A stretch of 60,000 nt of DNA from the NCBI RefSeq assembly GCF_932526225.1, contig NC_064042.1, forward strand, positions 1,535,001 through 1,595,000, read 5' to 3'. Shown piece after piece: positions 25,166 through 39,000 of this stretch (the first letter of the stretch is position 1; every line of letters starts with the position of its first letter). The stretch is from Nematostella vectensis. Lineage: Eukaryota > Cnidaria > Anthozoa > Actiniaria > Edwardsiidae. Position numbers and translations under genes: made by a program. The notes beneath the pieces are model-generated. The model was not told the origin of the DNA. It searched no databases and worked only from the letters and a program-made list of their open reading frames with translations.

Positions 25166-26340
25166 GGTGGCCTTCCTGGGCTTCCGTAGTCAGTTGTTGT
25201 GCAAACTTTTGAGACTGGTTTTTTGACGCAAGTCATTTTCAGTATTTCCTATGGGGGGGGGGGGTGGGGTGGAGGTCTTCTGCGCAGCTGTCATTAGTGT
25301 CAGTCTCGAAGAGGTGCGCAGTCATCGTATGGAAAAATGATAAAGTTTGACAATCCGTGAGAACGCAGTTTTTCTTACGCTTGAGCGATTCCCACTCGTC
25401 ATGAGCTCGTCGGATTGCGCCTTAGCGAGGCCCACTGGAGTGACGACAACCGGCATGTGCCATATCAGTGCGGAAATGAGCGCCGATATCCCGCCGCGTC
25501 AAGTAACGTTCTAAGAGAACGAAAAACTAGCTAGATGACTATTTTTGTAAATATTCTAAACATGCATGAAGGGGGATCCAGGGGTTGCGGGGTTTTAGAT
25601 GAGTACCATGGGTTTGCTTTTGAGATTGCGTGCGTCGTTATTGCGAATAGGTAGGGTATCCTAATATAGTAGTATTTGTACAGCGTAAAATACCATTGCG
25701 AGATGCATTCATCCCTCGCTGCAATTTAATAACATGACTACATAATGACTGGAGATCATTTGCAGTTTTTTTTCTCACATGACATGAGAGTCGGTGTGGC
25801 TCGCCTCCGATCATCCCGACATACGCCTTAAATAAGAAGGTACGAAGACTTGTCATGTGACGTCACTTGACACGTGTCACTTGTCATGTGATGTCACGTG
25901 ACATTAAAGAACATAGTCCTCACGACAAGCACTGATGTCTACTGAGGAGACAATCACTTTGTTGTTTCTTAAGATTTCGCTCACACGAAATCAAAATTTA
26001 GTACGACAGACCAAGACGGGCAACGTAGGCAGCGCGATCCGTATTTAAGACATCAGAAGCGAAGGCCTTACCATTGAATAACAGAGATGAGTTGGGAGAG
26101 ATAAGTTGGGAGGCGGGACGAGACTAACAGATATGAGTTGCGGGTAGGGGTGGGAGGGGACGAAAATGGTAGAGAGGGGGGGGGGGGTACTCCAAGGGCA
26201 GTAGGGTTGACACTTCTCTTACCTGTTGATGTTCCATTTCCACTATCCATTCCAATTACTTGCACATTTGGCACGGGTCACTCGGGCGAACACTACCGCA
26301 GCCTTCCATCTATGTACCCTTATCCCAAACATACAAAACA

Positions 26341-26735
26341 CATCGGGTAGCCATATATCGGGTAGCCACATATCGGGTAGCCACACATCAGTAGCCATGT
26401 ATCGGGTAACTACATATCGGGTAGCCATATATCGGGTAGTCACATGTAGGGTAGCCAACTATATCGGGTAGCCATATATCGGGTAGTCACATGTAGGGTA
26501 GCCAACTATATCAGGTAGCCATACATCGGTAGCCATGTAATATCGTGTAGCCATCTATCGGGTAGCCACATATCGGGTAGTCATCTATAGGATAGCCATA
26601 TATCAGGTAGCCATGTAATAACGGGTAGCCAAATCGGGTAGCCATATATCGGGAAGTCATGCAATATCGGGTAGTCATATCGGGTACCCATATATCGGGT
26701 AGCCATATAGGGTAGCCAAATATCGGTTAGACATC
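26341..26735. repeat. short minisatellite (about 16-bp, ATCGGGTAGCCATAT)
   Basis: About 24 irregular copies of a 15-18-bp unit with GGGTAGCCA or GGGTAGTCA as the core and variable spacers. Intergenic. Confidence 0.85.
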
Positions 26736-27012
26736 CCAGAAGGCTCAAACAAGGTCGTGTTAAGGCGTGCTTGACAAACAGCGGGAAAAAACACCCCAAA
26801 CCGCCCCTGGGTGCGACCAAACCAGTCCAGATCCCATCGGGCGCGACAAGCGTCGCGGCATCATTCATACACCTTCACCCGCTACCAGCTCTCCTACTGT
26901 GCAATATCTACAAATGAAGCTTGACAGTCTTTTCCCTTACGGCACTCCTTTTATCAATGGGGATCTGACTGAGAGCTTGCTCGGCCGAGACATGAATAGG
27001 AAGGTTTATCCA

Positions 27013-27196
27013 TTCAATAATATACCTTACGGTTAGCGACGGCGTGGTGTGGTAGCTTAGGGGGAGAGAGGGGTTCAATTAAATGCCTTACGGTTAGCGA
27101 CGGCGTGGTGTTGGTGGCTTGGGGGGAGGGGGTGTTCAATTAAATACCTTACAGTTAGCAACGGCGTGGTTTGGTGGCTCAGGGGGGGTGGGGGGT
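27013..27196. repeat. 61-62-bp direct repeat, three copies
   Basis: Units contain CCTTACGGTTAGCGACGGCG and end in a G-rich tract followed by TTCAATTAAAT. Starts are near 27024, 27086 and 27147. Intergenic. Confidence 0.75.
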
Positions 27197-28966
27197 GCGC
27201 TCCTGTGGAAACTTTCCTGGGACAGATGGATAGTAAACAGAAAACGCAACTTTGAAAGCCAATAAATAGTTCTTTGGACTCACCCAACTCGATGGGTTCG
27301 ATTGGTCTAGTCTGATTCGTTAGCGAGTGGGTTTAGCAAGCTAGAATGAATTATCTGTTACAAATTAATCGATTAATCGGAGACATCGAAATCCCTGGCA
27401 CAACTCAGTGTGAAACGCAGGCTAACTAGCATAATCGCACAAGGCACTCACTGAGCTATACGAACTGTATGAAATACTGTTGTTAAAAAATCTCGACAAC
27501 CACAATTCTCAACAAAATAGAATCTTGCGTCAAGTCAAAATTAGAATTTAAGACTCCCCCCCCCCCTCCCCGTATTGATCACGTCAAAAACACTATATCG
27601 ATCCAATACAGGCCAAACCACCTTTATATAAAATTCCGCAGAATTCATCATTGAATAAATCACAATGAGAGAATGACATAAATTATTTTGGTATCACATG
27701 CGAGTTCTGGCTTAGTAATGCTGGCGCTGCTTGAAACCCATATTGGGAGGCGCTGATGGGCTTTGGCAAACGTTTAGCCTCATGAAAACAAAGTCCAAAA
27801 TCAGCCAGCAAGACAAAGAAAATATTGGTGAACTACTTCAAACAGCCCCAGCATCAAAGAACCAGCATTGCTAGCTAACAGCTTTCGAGACGCTATCGCT
27901 GTTTGCTTACTACGACGACAGAAAACAATGGAAAATACGAAATGTAGACATGAAATAAATTCTGATTTAAACAAAACCTCCCTTTATTTTACGTCATAAA
28001 TTAAACGGGTTCAACGTTCCGTTGCCATGGAAGCGGCAATGTAAAGAAACTAATTTGTATCACTAGATGTGTACCACTAGATATATAACACAACTAAATA
28101 GACACTCCGCTCCCTGAATCAAAAGATACGAGTTACTCTGTATAGGGTGGTAATACTTTAATCTCCTTACTTAACCCTAAAACATAGAAATATAGTTTTA
28201 TAACGTGTAATATATAATATGACGATTCTTAAAAAATAAAATGGCTTTTTGTCGGGTGAAGCGCGCTCCCTGGGCCCTCAAGCAACGCGCCAGTACTTAG
28301 TCCAAACCCAAGGAAAATCGACATTATTTCGGGAGTCAAGGTTAGTACGTGAAAGACAACAGTCATGCGGAAGGTAAAGTTATCGAGGCGATTCCACTGT
28401 TCTCTGATTCTGAGATTTTTCTTAAAACAAAACAATAAGTCACAAAGGCTACATCAATAAGAGTTGTTGGATGTAAGCTCTGTCTTATGTTAAGGGCACG
28501 CTCGGCAAGTCCCTTGGGGTAAAATGATCAAGTCCACATGTTGTTTTACGTTTTTTTTATCGCGATAACAAAGATCTTGAATGGCTCGGGCTTCAGTGTT
28601 AGTTTTCAAGAATGTATTATCAAAGGTGAGGGCAAAAACATATCACTTTCAGGAGCGGATGGCCAAAAACATAGGTAACAAGATTACAACTAGTTACAAC
28701 TATAATGGCGACTACAGAAAACAAAAGCCAGGCATGTGCTAAGGTTATAACTAGTTGCAAGTTGAAAAAAAATACACGTGTAACGAGGCACTAGTATTGT
28801 CGGATCCAAACGCTTTTCTTACCATATGGTAACTCCGTTATTTTAGCCTTCAGGGCTCGGGGGAAAAAAACAACTAAATCAAACAGGAAATAAAATGATG
28901 GATTAATCGCATGCTCGGAGACTAGCGGTCTCTTACCTTGGGGAGGTTCTTCAGGGTAAAAGTGAA

Positions 28967-29149
28967 AGGGATGCTCGTCGGGAAATTCGAAAAATACGGC
29001 TAAAAATACCTGCACACCAAAAATTGCTACCCTAAAATCTACCCCAGAAGCCCTAAATAATACCTTTCTAAGAGAAAAATCTATTTTTTTCTCGGTTACC
29101 CCCTAAAAAATACCCAATTTTGACCCCTAAAAATACGACGAGCATCCCT
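28967..29149. mobile_element. 183-bp MITE with 14-bp perfect terminal inverted repeats
   Basis: Left end AGGGATGCTCGTCG (28967-28980) and right end CGACGAGCATCCCT (29136-29149) are perfect inverted repeats. The interior has CTAAAAATAC-type motifs and no coding capacity. No target duplication is obvious. Confidence 0.75.
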
Positions 29150-30770
29150 ATCAGTTCGACATGGGAAGAACCCCCTATCCCCCCCGGGTCTCGAACGTTA
29201 ATGAATTGCTATTCACTACCAGGGAATCTCGAGAGCGACATTCCACAGACAATAGCAAGGCTGTGTACTAAACTTTCTTATGGAGTACCCATAAGCTTAT
29301 GACTAGAGGGTATTTTTCTCCAAATTCCAATAAACCGACGAACAAAACCTAGAAGTTATGATGGTTAAAATCTGATGGAAGTTGGCAAAAAGGAATGGTA
29401 TTTGAAGGTGATTGAAGTTGTTGAGGGACGGGAAAGGCCTAATGTACGTGAGGTCAAATGAGTTAAAAGCTTCGCGAGATAACGACGCCCTGAGCTAGAG
29501 TTATTAGAATTTTAATAGTAAAACCTTGTGTTTGAGGGTGGCATACTAGAATATTTTGACATTGGATTACAGTCACAGCGATGTGGGAAATATATTTCTT
29601 GATTCAATGTATCGCCAAAGGGGTCCCAAAAAAACCTTTCGGATCCCACATATTAGTGGATCGTGCATTCCATGTTTTTCAGAAGCGATTGAAAGTAAAT
29701 TCTATCTATGTTAATATATAGAGCAATACCAGCAAGTTTATAGTTTTCTTGAATTCGTTTGAGTCTTTTTTGCCTTCTTTGACCAATAAAAAAAAACACC
29801 AAAAAATAAAAACAATCTTAAGCAAACATTTCAAGGCCTGGCGACAGAATGAAGCTTGGGTGTGAAATTTCAGTGAAAGATGGCATAGAAATATCCTCTA
29901 GATCTTCGTTCGTAGAAATATCATCCCTAGATCTTATTGTTTAGTCACGTAATTGGTGATATAATTCCAATCTTCCAAAATTCCGACTAAGTTCTTTTGT
30001 TGTGTGAGTAATAACCCGTTAGACACATGATTTCAATTAAGAGTCAAATCCCCTGAAGGCGATTGTTTTGTAAAATAAGTTGTATAAAAGCTTATACATC
30101 AACAAAATAATTTTAAAATAAGATAATAGGATTATAAAATAATATTTGAAATCCAACTAGCTAAGATAATGAAAGCAATTTTCATTACTTTCATTCAGGA
30201 TTTTCATCCATGCAAAACTATTTAAAACTTTGCTATATTTGTATATTCTTTTCTTAAAGTTACTTTGCTGTTGTTGTTGTTGTTGTTCGCGTATCTGTTG
30301 TAAAACATTTTCACTTTCGCCAGAAGTGGCGTTACTCAAGGCGGTATTCATTAGGTATCTCGCTGCGTTACTATAGTTGCGTTACTCATTGGGGCGTCAC
30401 TCGTGATACCCGTTGCGTTAATTGATTTGTTCTTTGTGGCACTACTTGTTTCGCAGTCCCTGGCGTCAGCAGGATTCCCGGCAAACAGGCATATTAGGCT
30501 ACCCAAGGCTAGTTCGCGGTATAATCTTGAATAAAAGTCTACATCAACATGACCAAAATGTTAGCAGAAGAACCTATATACCGGTGGGTCTATAATGAAA
30601 CTCGAATTATTTGATCTTTGCTCGTAGCTCGACACACGAAACCCTAAAAACATGGCGAAACGCTCAGTTTTCGGTAAAAAAACCAGGTTATATGGTAATA
30701 ACTGAGCTTTATAGTGGAAGCCTTATCAAGCCTCAGGTTGGTGGTGAAATGCCTTAGTTGGAAAGTTACA
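29150..30770. other. intergenic, no feature recognised
   Basis: Unique AT-rich sequence with one (GTT)n run of seven repeats near 30269. No gene seen. Confidence 0.45.
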
Positions 30771-30778
30771 GCGTTATT

Positions 30779-32465
30779 TGATGGCTAAAGCCTTTGATGG
30801 GGACAGGTGTGATTTGATGTCGAAAGCCTCGGTTTGATGAGACAGACGTGTTTTTATGTCGAAAGCCTCAGTTTGATGGGACGGGTGTGATTTGATGTCG
30901 GAAGGCTTGGTTTGATGAGGACAGACGTGATTCAATGGCGAAAGCCTCGGTTTGATGGGACCAGATGTGATTCGATAGCCAAAGCCTCGGTTTGATGAGG
31001 ACAGCCGTGATTCAATGGCGAAAGCCTCGGTTTGATGGCACCAGATGTGATTCGATAGCCAAAGCCTCGGTTTGATGAGGACAGCCGTGATTCGATGGCG
31101 AAAGCCTCGGTTTGATGGGACCAGATGTGATTCGATAGCCAAAGCCTCGGTTTGATGAGGACAGCCGTGATTCAATGGCGGAAGCCTCGGTTTGATGAGG
31201 TAAGCCGTGATTCGATAGCCAAAGCCTCGGTTTGATGGGACCAGATGTGATTCGATAGCCAAAGCCTTGGTTTGATGAGGACAGCCGTGATTCAATGGCG
31301 AAAGCCTCGGTTTGATGGGGACAGCCGTGATTCAATGGCGAAAGCCTCGGTTTGATGAGGACAGCCGTGATTCGATAGCCAAAGCCTCGGTTTGATAGGA
31401 CCAGATGTGATTCGATAGCCAAAGCCTCGGTTTGTTGAGGACAGCCGTGATTCAATGGCGAAAGCCTCGGTTTGATGAGGACAGCCGTGATTCGATAGCC
31501 AAAGCCTCGGTTTGATGGGACCAGATGTGATTCGATAGCCAAAGCCTCGGTTTGATGAAAACAGGCGTGATTTGATGGCGAAAGCCTCGGTTTGATGGGA
31601 CCAGATGTGATTCGATGGCGAAAGCCTCGGTTTGATGAGGACAGGCGTAATTCGATGGCCAAAGCCTCGATTTGATGAGACAGACGTGTTTTTATGTCGA
31701 AAGCCTCAGTTTGATGGGACAGGCATGATTCGATGGCGAAAGCCTCTGTCTTATGGGACGGGTGTGATTCAATGGCGAAAGCCTCGGTTTGATGAGGACA
31801 GGCGTGATTCGATAGCCAAAGCCTCGGCTTGATGGGACCAGATGTGATTCGATAGCCAAAGCCTCGGCTTGATGAAAACAGGCGTGATTTGATGGCGAAA
31901 GCCTCGGTTTGATGGGACCAGATGTGATTCGATGGCGAAAGCCTCGGTTTGATGAGGACAGGCGTAATTCGATGGCCAAAGCCTCGATTTGATGGGACGG
32001 GTGTGATTTGATGTCGAAAGGCTTGGTTTGATGAGGATAGGCGTGATTCGATGGCGAAAGTCTCGGTTTGATGAGGACAGGCGTAATTCGATTGCGAAAG
32101 CCTCGGTTTGATGGGACCAGATGTGATTCAATGGCGAAAGCCTCGATTTGATGGGACATCTGTGATTTGATGGCGAAAGCCTCGGTTTGATGAGGACAGG
32201 CATGATTCGATGGCGAAAGCCTTGGTTTGATGAGGATAGGCGTGATTCAATGGCGAAAGCCTCGGTTTGATGAGGACAGGCGTGATTAGATGGCGAAAGC
32301 CTCGGTTTGATGAGGATAGGCGTGATTCAATGGCGAAAGCCTAGGTTTGATGAAAACAGGCGTGATTAGATGGCGAAAGCTTTGGTTTGATGATAGGCGT
32401 GATTCAATGGCGAAAGCCTCGGTTTGATGAGGACAGGCGTGATTCGATGATGAAAGCCTAAGTTT
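30779..32465. repeat. 40-bp minisatellite downstream of TPP2, about 42 copies
   Basis: The unit contains AAAGCCTCGGTTTGATGAGG then ACAGCCGTGATTCGATGGCG with frequent variants (GGGACCAGATGTG, GATAGCC). Unit length varies by a few bases. It starts about 620 bp beyond the TPP2 stop. Minus-strand frames of up to 216 codons are period artefacts. Confidence 0.92.
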
Positions 32466-32624
32466 CATGTTGAAAGTCTTTGATATCAAGCTTTTTAATA
32501 TGGTAATAAAATCCTGATTTCGTCGGTTTGATGTTGGGCGCCATGGTTGACCGATGGCTCTTTTTACTCGCTTTGTTACAATGGAATGCCAATCAAAGGA
32601 TCACTCATATGAATGCCAAGGATC

Positions 32625-32630
32625 TTTATT
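32625..32630 (-). other. candidate polyadenylation signal of TPP2
   Basis: AATAAA on the minus strand, about 455 nt beyond the TPP2 stop codon and just before the 40-bp array. It is the nearest one I found. Confidence 0.4.
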
Positions 32631-33085
32631 CACACCACACCCTGAGAAGTATTCTGTTCGGAATAATTTTCATTTAAATAATTTAGAAATAGTTCATATA
32701 CACAATAAGAAAATAATGCAATGCAGTGATTTCGTCAACTTGTCTGCAGCATCTACATAGGAACCAAAGTTTTGTTCTAAAAAGTTTCGACAAGTCTTCC
32801 CACGCAACAAATTCGATATGAGAGGGGGTTCAACTAATCCTTGCATTTTGAACTGCTGAGGTCTTGAAACACACCGGATGCGCAAAAGATTCACTGATGA
32901 CCATTAGTCTGGCCATTTTCTACAACAGCATGTTTTGGTGTTGAATTGCGCCTGTGCAGATGCCGATCGCCGCTGACCGTTGACGACCTGGGCTGTGGCT
33001 TGTTATGGTTTGAGTTTTTGGCGGGTGCACATGAGCAGTTGCGCTTCACCGCTGGCCCTTAGAGACTAGGTTACCTGTGGTCGCG

Positions 33086-36000
33086 TTAAAATGGCTGGAA
33101 ATCGTTGGGATATTTGATCGGCAGACTCTCACGGAGGGCGATGGCGCAGTGCTTAAGACCCATCTTATCACAGAGCTGTTGAAAAGATGGGAATGGAAAT
33201 GAACTCAGCCGGGAGGAAGGGTGTTAGCCCTAGTTTCTCCTTCGGTGACCGCAGAGTGTTGAGATGTAATTGCTAGACCCCCTTTGGAGGTAGATGAGAC
33301 GATACCCTTCTGTACTTTAATGGGTATTTCAGGGGACAAAAAGGTCTTTGTAAAAGTATTATGCGATTCTAGCTAGAAGTTCTGAAAGGGAATTGGAATC
33401 TCAAGAGGATCACTGCCGATGCCCAGGGAGGGATCCAGGTCTCTTTCACTGTTTATCGGCATTTACAGGGAGTGGTTGGTAAGAGGGGGGGGGGGGGGAG
33501 GGGGAGGGGTTTCCTTCCGTTGATAAGGGCTGAGGGAAATGGATCAGGAAGGGCACAATCCATGGAATAAGAAACAATAAGAAATTATTTATAGCCATGT
33601 CTCTATTGCCAAAGTACGAAGTTTTGTACGGGAAAGATTAGAGAGTGGAGACTGGGACTGCACCTGGATAATACTGTCGTCCAGTCCCCGCGCGGCCGTG
33701 CCCTCGGAGTTCTGCTTGAGAAGAAGCTTGAGTGCTGTGCCGTACATCTTCTGCGCATGCGCGTACTTGATGAGGAAATCTGATAGCTAGAGAAAATATG
33801 AGAAATTATAAGTATATAATTATAGTTAAAGCATGAAAAAAAGTTTTTTTGTTTTATTAGTGTGTCAACAAGTTGTACGCTAAGTAGTGATCCGTGCCAT
33901 CCCGTTAAGCTACAAATACAACATCGTTAATCATTTCTGATGGAAATAGTTTGGAAAAAAACGGCATCCGGGTTCCCTGTGCAAATTTTACTCAAACCGT
34001 GAAATTGTTTAGAGTACGCCAACTATACAACCTATATCACGGAGAATTAGCTTCCACGTTTGCTTCACAGTCTAAAATAAACATGTCACGTTTTCTCGAT
34101 CACTGTGTGGCGAATAGCGGACGGCATGCTGGGGATTTCGACGAACACGAAAATATTAATCTCCCAAATCGAGAGTGGCAGAATGTTCCCATGCCCAAGC
34201 CCATGAAATATTCCCACGGGGTTAAACGGGTACATCGGGAAATTCAAGGGAACCCCGGGAGAGCCGGCGCGCCCACCACCTTCTACCGGCGGGCGACGCT
34301 CAACCCAGCGGGGTAATGTGGGAAAAAACTGCCAAAATCAGCCAATTCATAAACAGCCTAAAGGTACAATTTCGGAAGTAAAAATTTCTTTTGTATTCGT
34401 ACGACAAAAGAGCGGGACTTTTTCGTTTTGTTGCGTTGTCGTAATGCATAAGTTGACATTAATTTGCCCGGGGAATGCTTAACCAGCTGAGCTGGTCGGC
34501 GTGACGTATTAAAGACCTTTGTGCACATACTCAAAAGAAGATTACCTACAAAAATAAGACCCAGAGAACTACCGGCTCGATCTACTAATACGCTATGCGT
34601 ACGGAAGCTCCCAAAGTATAATCAGTCCCAATCACAGACAAGACGAAATGTCCTGCAGAGGTTGTCACGTATTCAAACATGCAGTTCAGATGGGAAGAGT
34701 CTTTGAATGAAAAACACTTATAGCCCGCATGGTAGATTTTATGTATTATAACTCGCGCGCACACAGATATCTCTCATGAACAGTTTGAACGGGGAGGCAA
34801 CTGATAGTTGTTCATTTGAGAATAATCGCGTGAGAATTTTAAATAAAAAAGGCTTTTAGAGTAATTTTCGCATGTGCACAATTCGACGAAATGTCCCATG
34901 CCCAGCTCATTCGCTACAGACATGCAGTGTAGACGGAGAGACCACCAAAAGATGATATTTTAAGATATATCGCGTGACCTAATCTTATGATAATTTTCTA
35001 CTTTCATCTACTCTTGAAAAAATGTTAGCATAACACGAGAAGTCGTTGAAACATGAAGGGGGAAATTTTCTCATCGTTTACTCTCGTCTTCTATTAATAA
35101 AAAAACTGTGGTCTAATAGGGTCATTACGAATATCTTTTAAAACAATCCGACTGGCCTGTGGATGACAGATTGCGTCATCTTGATGATTAAAACGACCGC
35201 CAAATTACCCTCGATTTTCGGCTAGCGTAATAAGCGCGGGCACACGAACACGCGCGTGGGGTACGAGGGGCCGCGCGAGGGCGGGAAAATCAATATGCCA
35301 TCGAACACAAACCCGGGCAGATCCTTATTTTACCGGGAACATTATAAGGGACTTAGCTAAACACGAAGGGATGAGCTTTCTTACTCGAAATGCGATACTC
35401 GTCAGTTCTGTACCGTGTTGTGCGGAAATCATAGCGAATATCGGAATATTTTCTAATTGTAAGTACTGCTATAAACTATTGTAAATACGCGTATACAGTA
35501 GGAATATAACAAGTTTCATATGTGAACTATTTTTTTTGGGGAAATAGACTTCTTGCATTTAAGAACTCGTTTTCACATTTCTTTTAAAAAAAGAAGCACT
35601 TATCAATGATTAGTCTCTCACTTGTTTGCATTATATTTTTCACCTACACAATATTTTTTCCTAGATGAAATTTGACACACCCAATAAAAACACCTTTTTT
35701 ATTTATTAGGAAGAAAAATGCAGTAATGTGGGCTCACAATCATGCCAGCGGTCTTACCTTACTATCTGTGCAGTCGGTCCACTTGAGGACCTCCTCGCGG
35801 ATCTCACGAAGGAGTTTTGCTGACAAAATTACAAACATTTAGAGTTAATTTAAAAATTGTATACATATATTACTTTAAAAAACATTAGTTTATCAAGCAC
35901 CAGCCTTTGAAATTTAAATGAGAGCGTTTATTAGACACTTAAATTAATCCTACTCCTATCGATATCTGGTCGCCTGCTACCTGGTATTACAATATTAGCA

Positions 36001-39000
36001 TCATTATAATCTGATAATGATACAAAGTAATATGATAACGATACATTATTGATACGGGGTGAAAATTCTGTACAGTCGTTTTAGACATCTAACTTCTCAA
36101 AACCCCTAACAGTCTAATACATATTTTACACAAGATGTCGTCTAGATGGAAAATACCAGGGTGCAATACGTGCTGCTACAAAGATATCCGCAAAACTAAA
36201 CCGTCAGCAAGATGCCGTGAGGCATTGAGAACGTAAGCAATGCACTAAAAACATAAACAATACCTGTAAGCAAGGCACTAAACAGAGAACACAAGAACTT
36301 TTACCGTACGTATAAGGCTATGATCAAACGTCGTATTTTCGATGAGCCAAATTGATTGCAAACGCATGCAAATGAATCAAGTCGATTGTTTCAGCTTTAT
36401 TTGCATTAAATTCGGCTAATGGATAATACGACGTTGGAACATAGCCTTAGGCACTAAAAACAAGGCACACAATTTACTGAGGCGTCGCCGCCTTGCAACT
36501 TGGGAATTTTAAGGCTTTGAAAATAACGTCATCAGCGTTTTTTAAGGGCGGTGGGGTGGGAATTAGCCTTATATATATATATATATATATATTTGTTTTT
36601 TGGAAAAGCTTACTGTGAATACTGCGAATTTTTGTTCCCCAAATGCTCGCTTTAACTAGTATTTCTTTTTTCCAAATGTTTGCCCCTTACAGATGTCCAA
36701 ATTGCTATCATTCGCAAGGCGTTTGCATACTCCGCGCTAATATAATGAGCGGATCCTTTAACTTATTTGATAATCTATTCTACCACATATTTCCACAAAC
36801 TCACAAGCAATTGGTAAAAAAAAAAGCTTGCTGAAAATGGCCTTTTATTGCATATTCATTTCGCCCTCGCTAACACGAACTTGCACACGCAGATAAATGG
36901 CTGACCAGCTTTGAAACGATTATAACAGAAGATTGTGCAAAATATGCTAGGAAGATATGTGGTTTATTAAATTCTTTTCTTTAATTTCGTGATTGTCGGG
37001 ATAATAACAAATGCTCAAGAATACTATTAAAACTAGCCCCCACAATAAAAAAGAAAACGACATTTATTTCAACTATTCTTCGTGTTTCTGTGTTGTTTTG
37101 TGATACTTACATTTTTCTGTTTGCTCATCTGTGGCGTCAGCTTGAGAGGCGACATCTACAAAACACGAGAAAAAATAATTACTGACGTATTGCAAACAGA
37201 CGCAAAACACGCAACGACAATTCATTCTCGCAAAAACCACAAGAAAAAAGCCTAGTTTCTAAACGATGTTGGAAGTTTAACGGTCAAAAGTGTTGTATTA
37301 GTTAACGTATCTGTTTTAAGTTGAAGTTTCATCGCGAGTTCAAAAACGTTAAAAGATGTTATCCAAATGAAGAAAATCGCCAAGACAAGGCCCTTTAAGA
37401 CGCCGATTCATACTTAACTGGCTTTTTTGCCAGCTTTGTGGGTGGAGCGTACCGACAACCAATCAGATTTCGAGAACGAATAGAGTTAAACTCGCGAGTT
37501 CGTTGGAGAGCTGATTTGTTGAGAGCCTCGAGTCCCCCTCTTATAGTGCCCACGCGTTACTCAATACTAAACTAAGTTTCTGTCACTCATTTGGAGATGA
37601 TGAGCTGGCCAACCAATCAAACAGAAGTTCAAGGTTTTCATTCTTTGTAAAGGTTTGTTCCAAATTAAAGTAGACGCATCTATTTTATCGACTGGGTTTG
37701 TGCAAGAAATCTGCTAGCGCTGCGGTAGCGTTAAAAACAAAAATCCTTAATTATGGTTGCCATACGTTTTTCCAAAAAGCATCGTCTTTTAGGTTCCCAA
37801 ATGACAAGTAAAGTACCCTCTCCCAAAAATACGTTTGCAAGCTTTGCGAGGCTTACATCACTACCGCTTCCGAAATGTGCCTTCATACACCAAATGTATA
37901 GCATCTTATTTGTGCAATTGCAGGAGAAATTGTACTTCAGAAAACGATCAAAATAGTCTCATTTTACTCATTCTTTCCATTCCACCCAACATGATGAGAT
38001 TTAAGTTAAATACAAAAGAATACCCATATTTTCCATCGCAACGTTTATTAACGATGTCATACTCACAAGAGACAGCGACCGCTCAGTTTCTCTAGTCTAA
38101 AAACCGCAAGAAGCTATGTAAGGTGGTCGGCTTTGAAATGCCTCTTGAATAGCTCTACGCAAATGCATAGAATAGAATAGCAGCGAAACAGAGCATAAAC
38201 TACTCTGTGACATAATAGATTATCACTCCAAAGAAACAGAAAATATCCGTAATTTCTATAGTTGCTTCAATAGAAACTGTTGTACTGTAATCATCAAATA
38301 CTCTTTGAAGGTGTCCAGCCTTCACGCTCTAATTGTATACCATCAAATATAGTTTCGTACGGGTTACAGGTTTTCTCTATATAACTGACCAATAATTAAT
38401 CTGTATGTAACTGACCGAGGCTAAATCTGTGAGAGAAGTTATTCTTTAATAGCGTCTATTACATTAAAAGGCTTTCGCTACGTAAGTGATCACGGCTCAT
38501 CGAATCAGTAAGACACAGACATTAGTTAAAAGCAACCATGAATGCGAGTAAGTGTTAACATTGTTAGAGCAGAAAACACGATAGTCCATTGCCCCCATCG
38601 GTTCTTTTGCATCTTCCGATAGAGGCCAATGCATCGCCTATAATACGAGACGGGACGTCCAACCTAACGTCCTTATCCGAAACACGGAGGGATTTCCAGT
38701 CTCTCGTCATCGCTCTCTATCCAATATTAGAATTTATGTGTCTATTTTCTATTTCGGTCAGATCCCCGTGAAAATTGATCGGGGTTAGTTTGAGTCTCTC
38801 TCCATCGTTTTTCCTCCTTGCCTTCAAAATCTCATTAAGACTTGACTCGCCAAGTCGTAGCTAAAGCTCGAGTCCCACAAGACAAGCACGTCTTCAGGCT
38901 CACTGGTTTAGCTTGAAAAACTAAAAACAGAAATAGGCAATAGAGCTTAGAATAAATTATTTTCCTGTGGTTTGACGGTAACTTCGAGTTATTATATGTG

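Noticed and set aside
30774-32489. Minus-strand frames of up to 216 codons
   Set aside because: Produced by the 40-bp array; low complexity and no gene signals.
33951-34316. 121-codon plus frame in a TPP2 intron
   Set aside because: No family recognised and no promoter or splice context; possibly a decayed element fragment.
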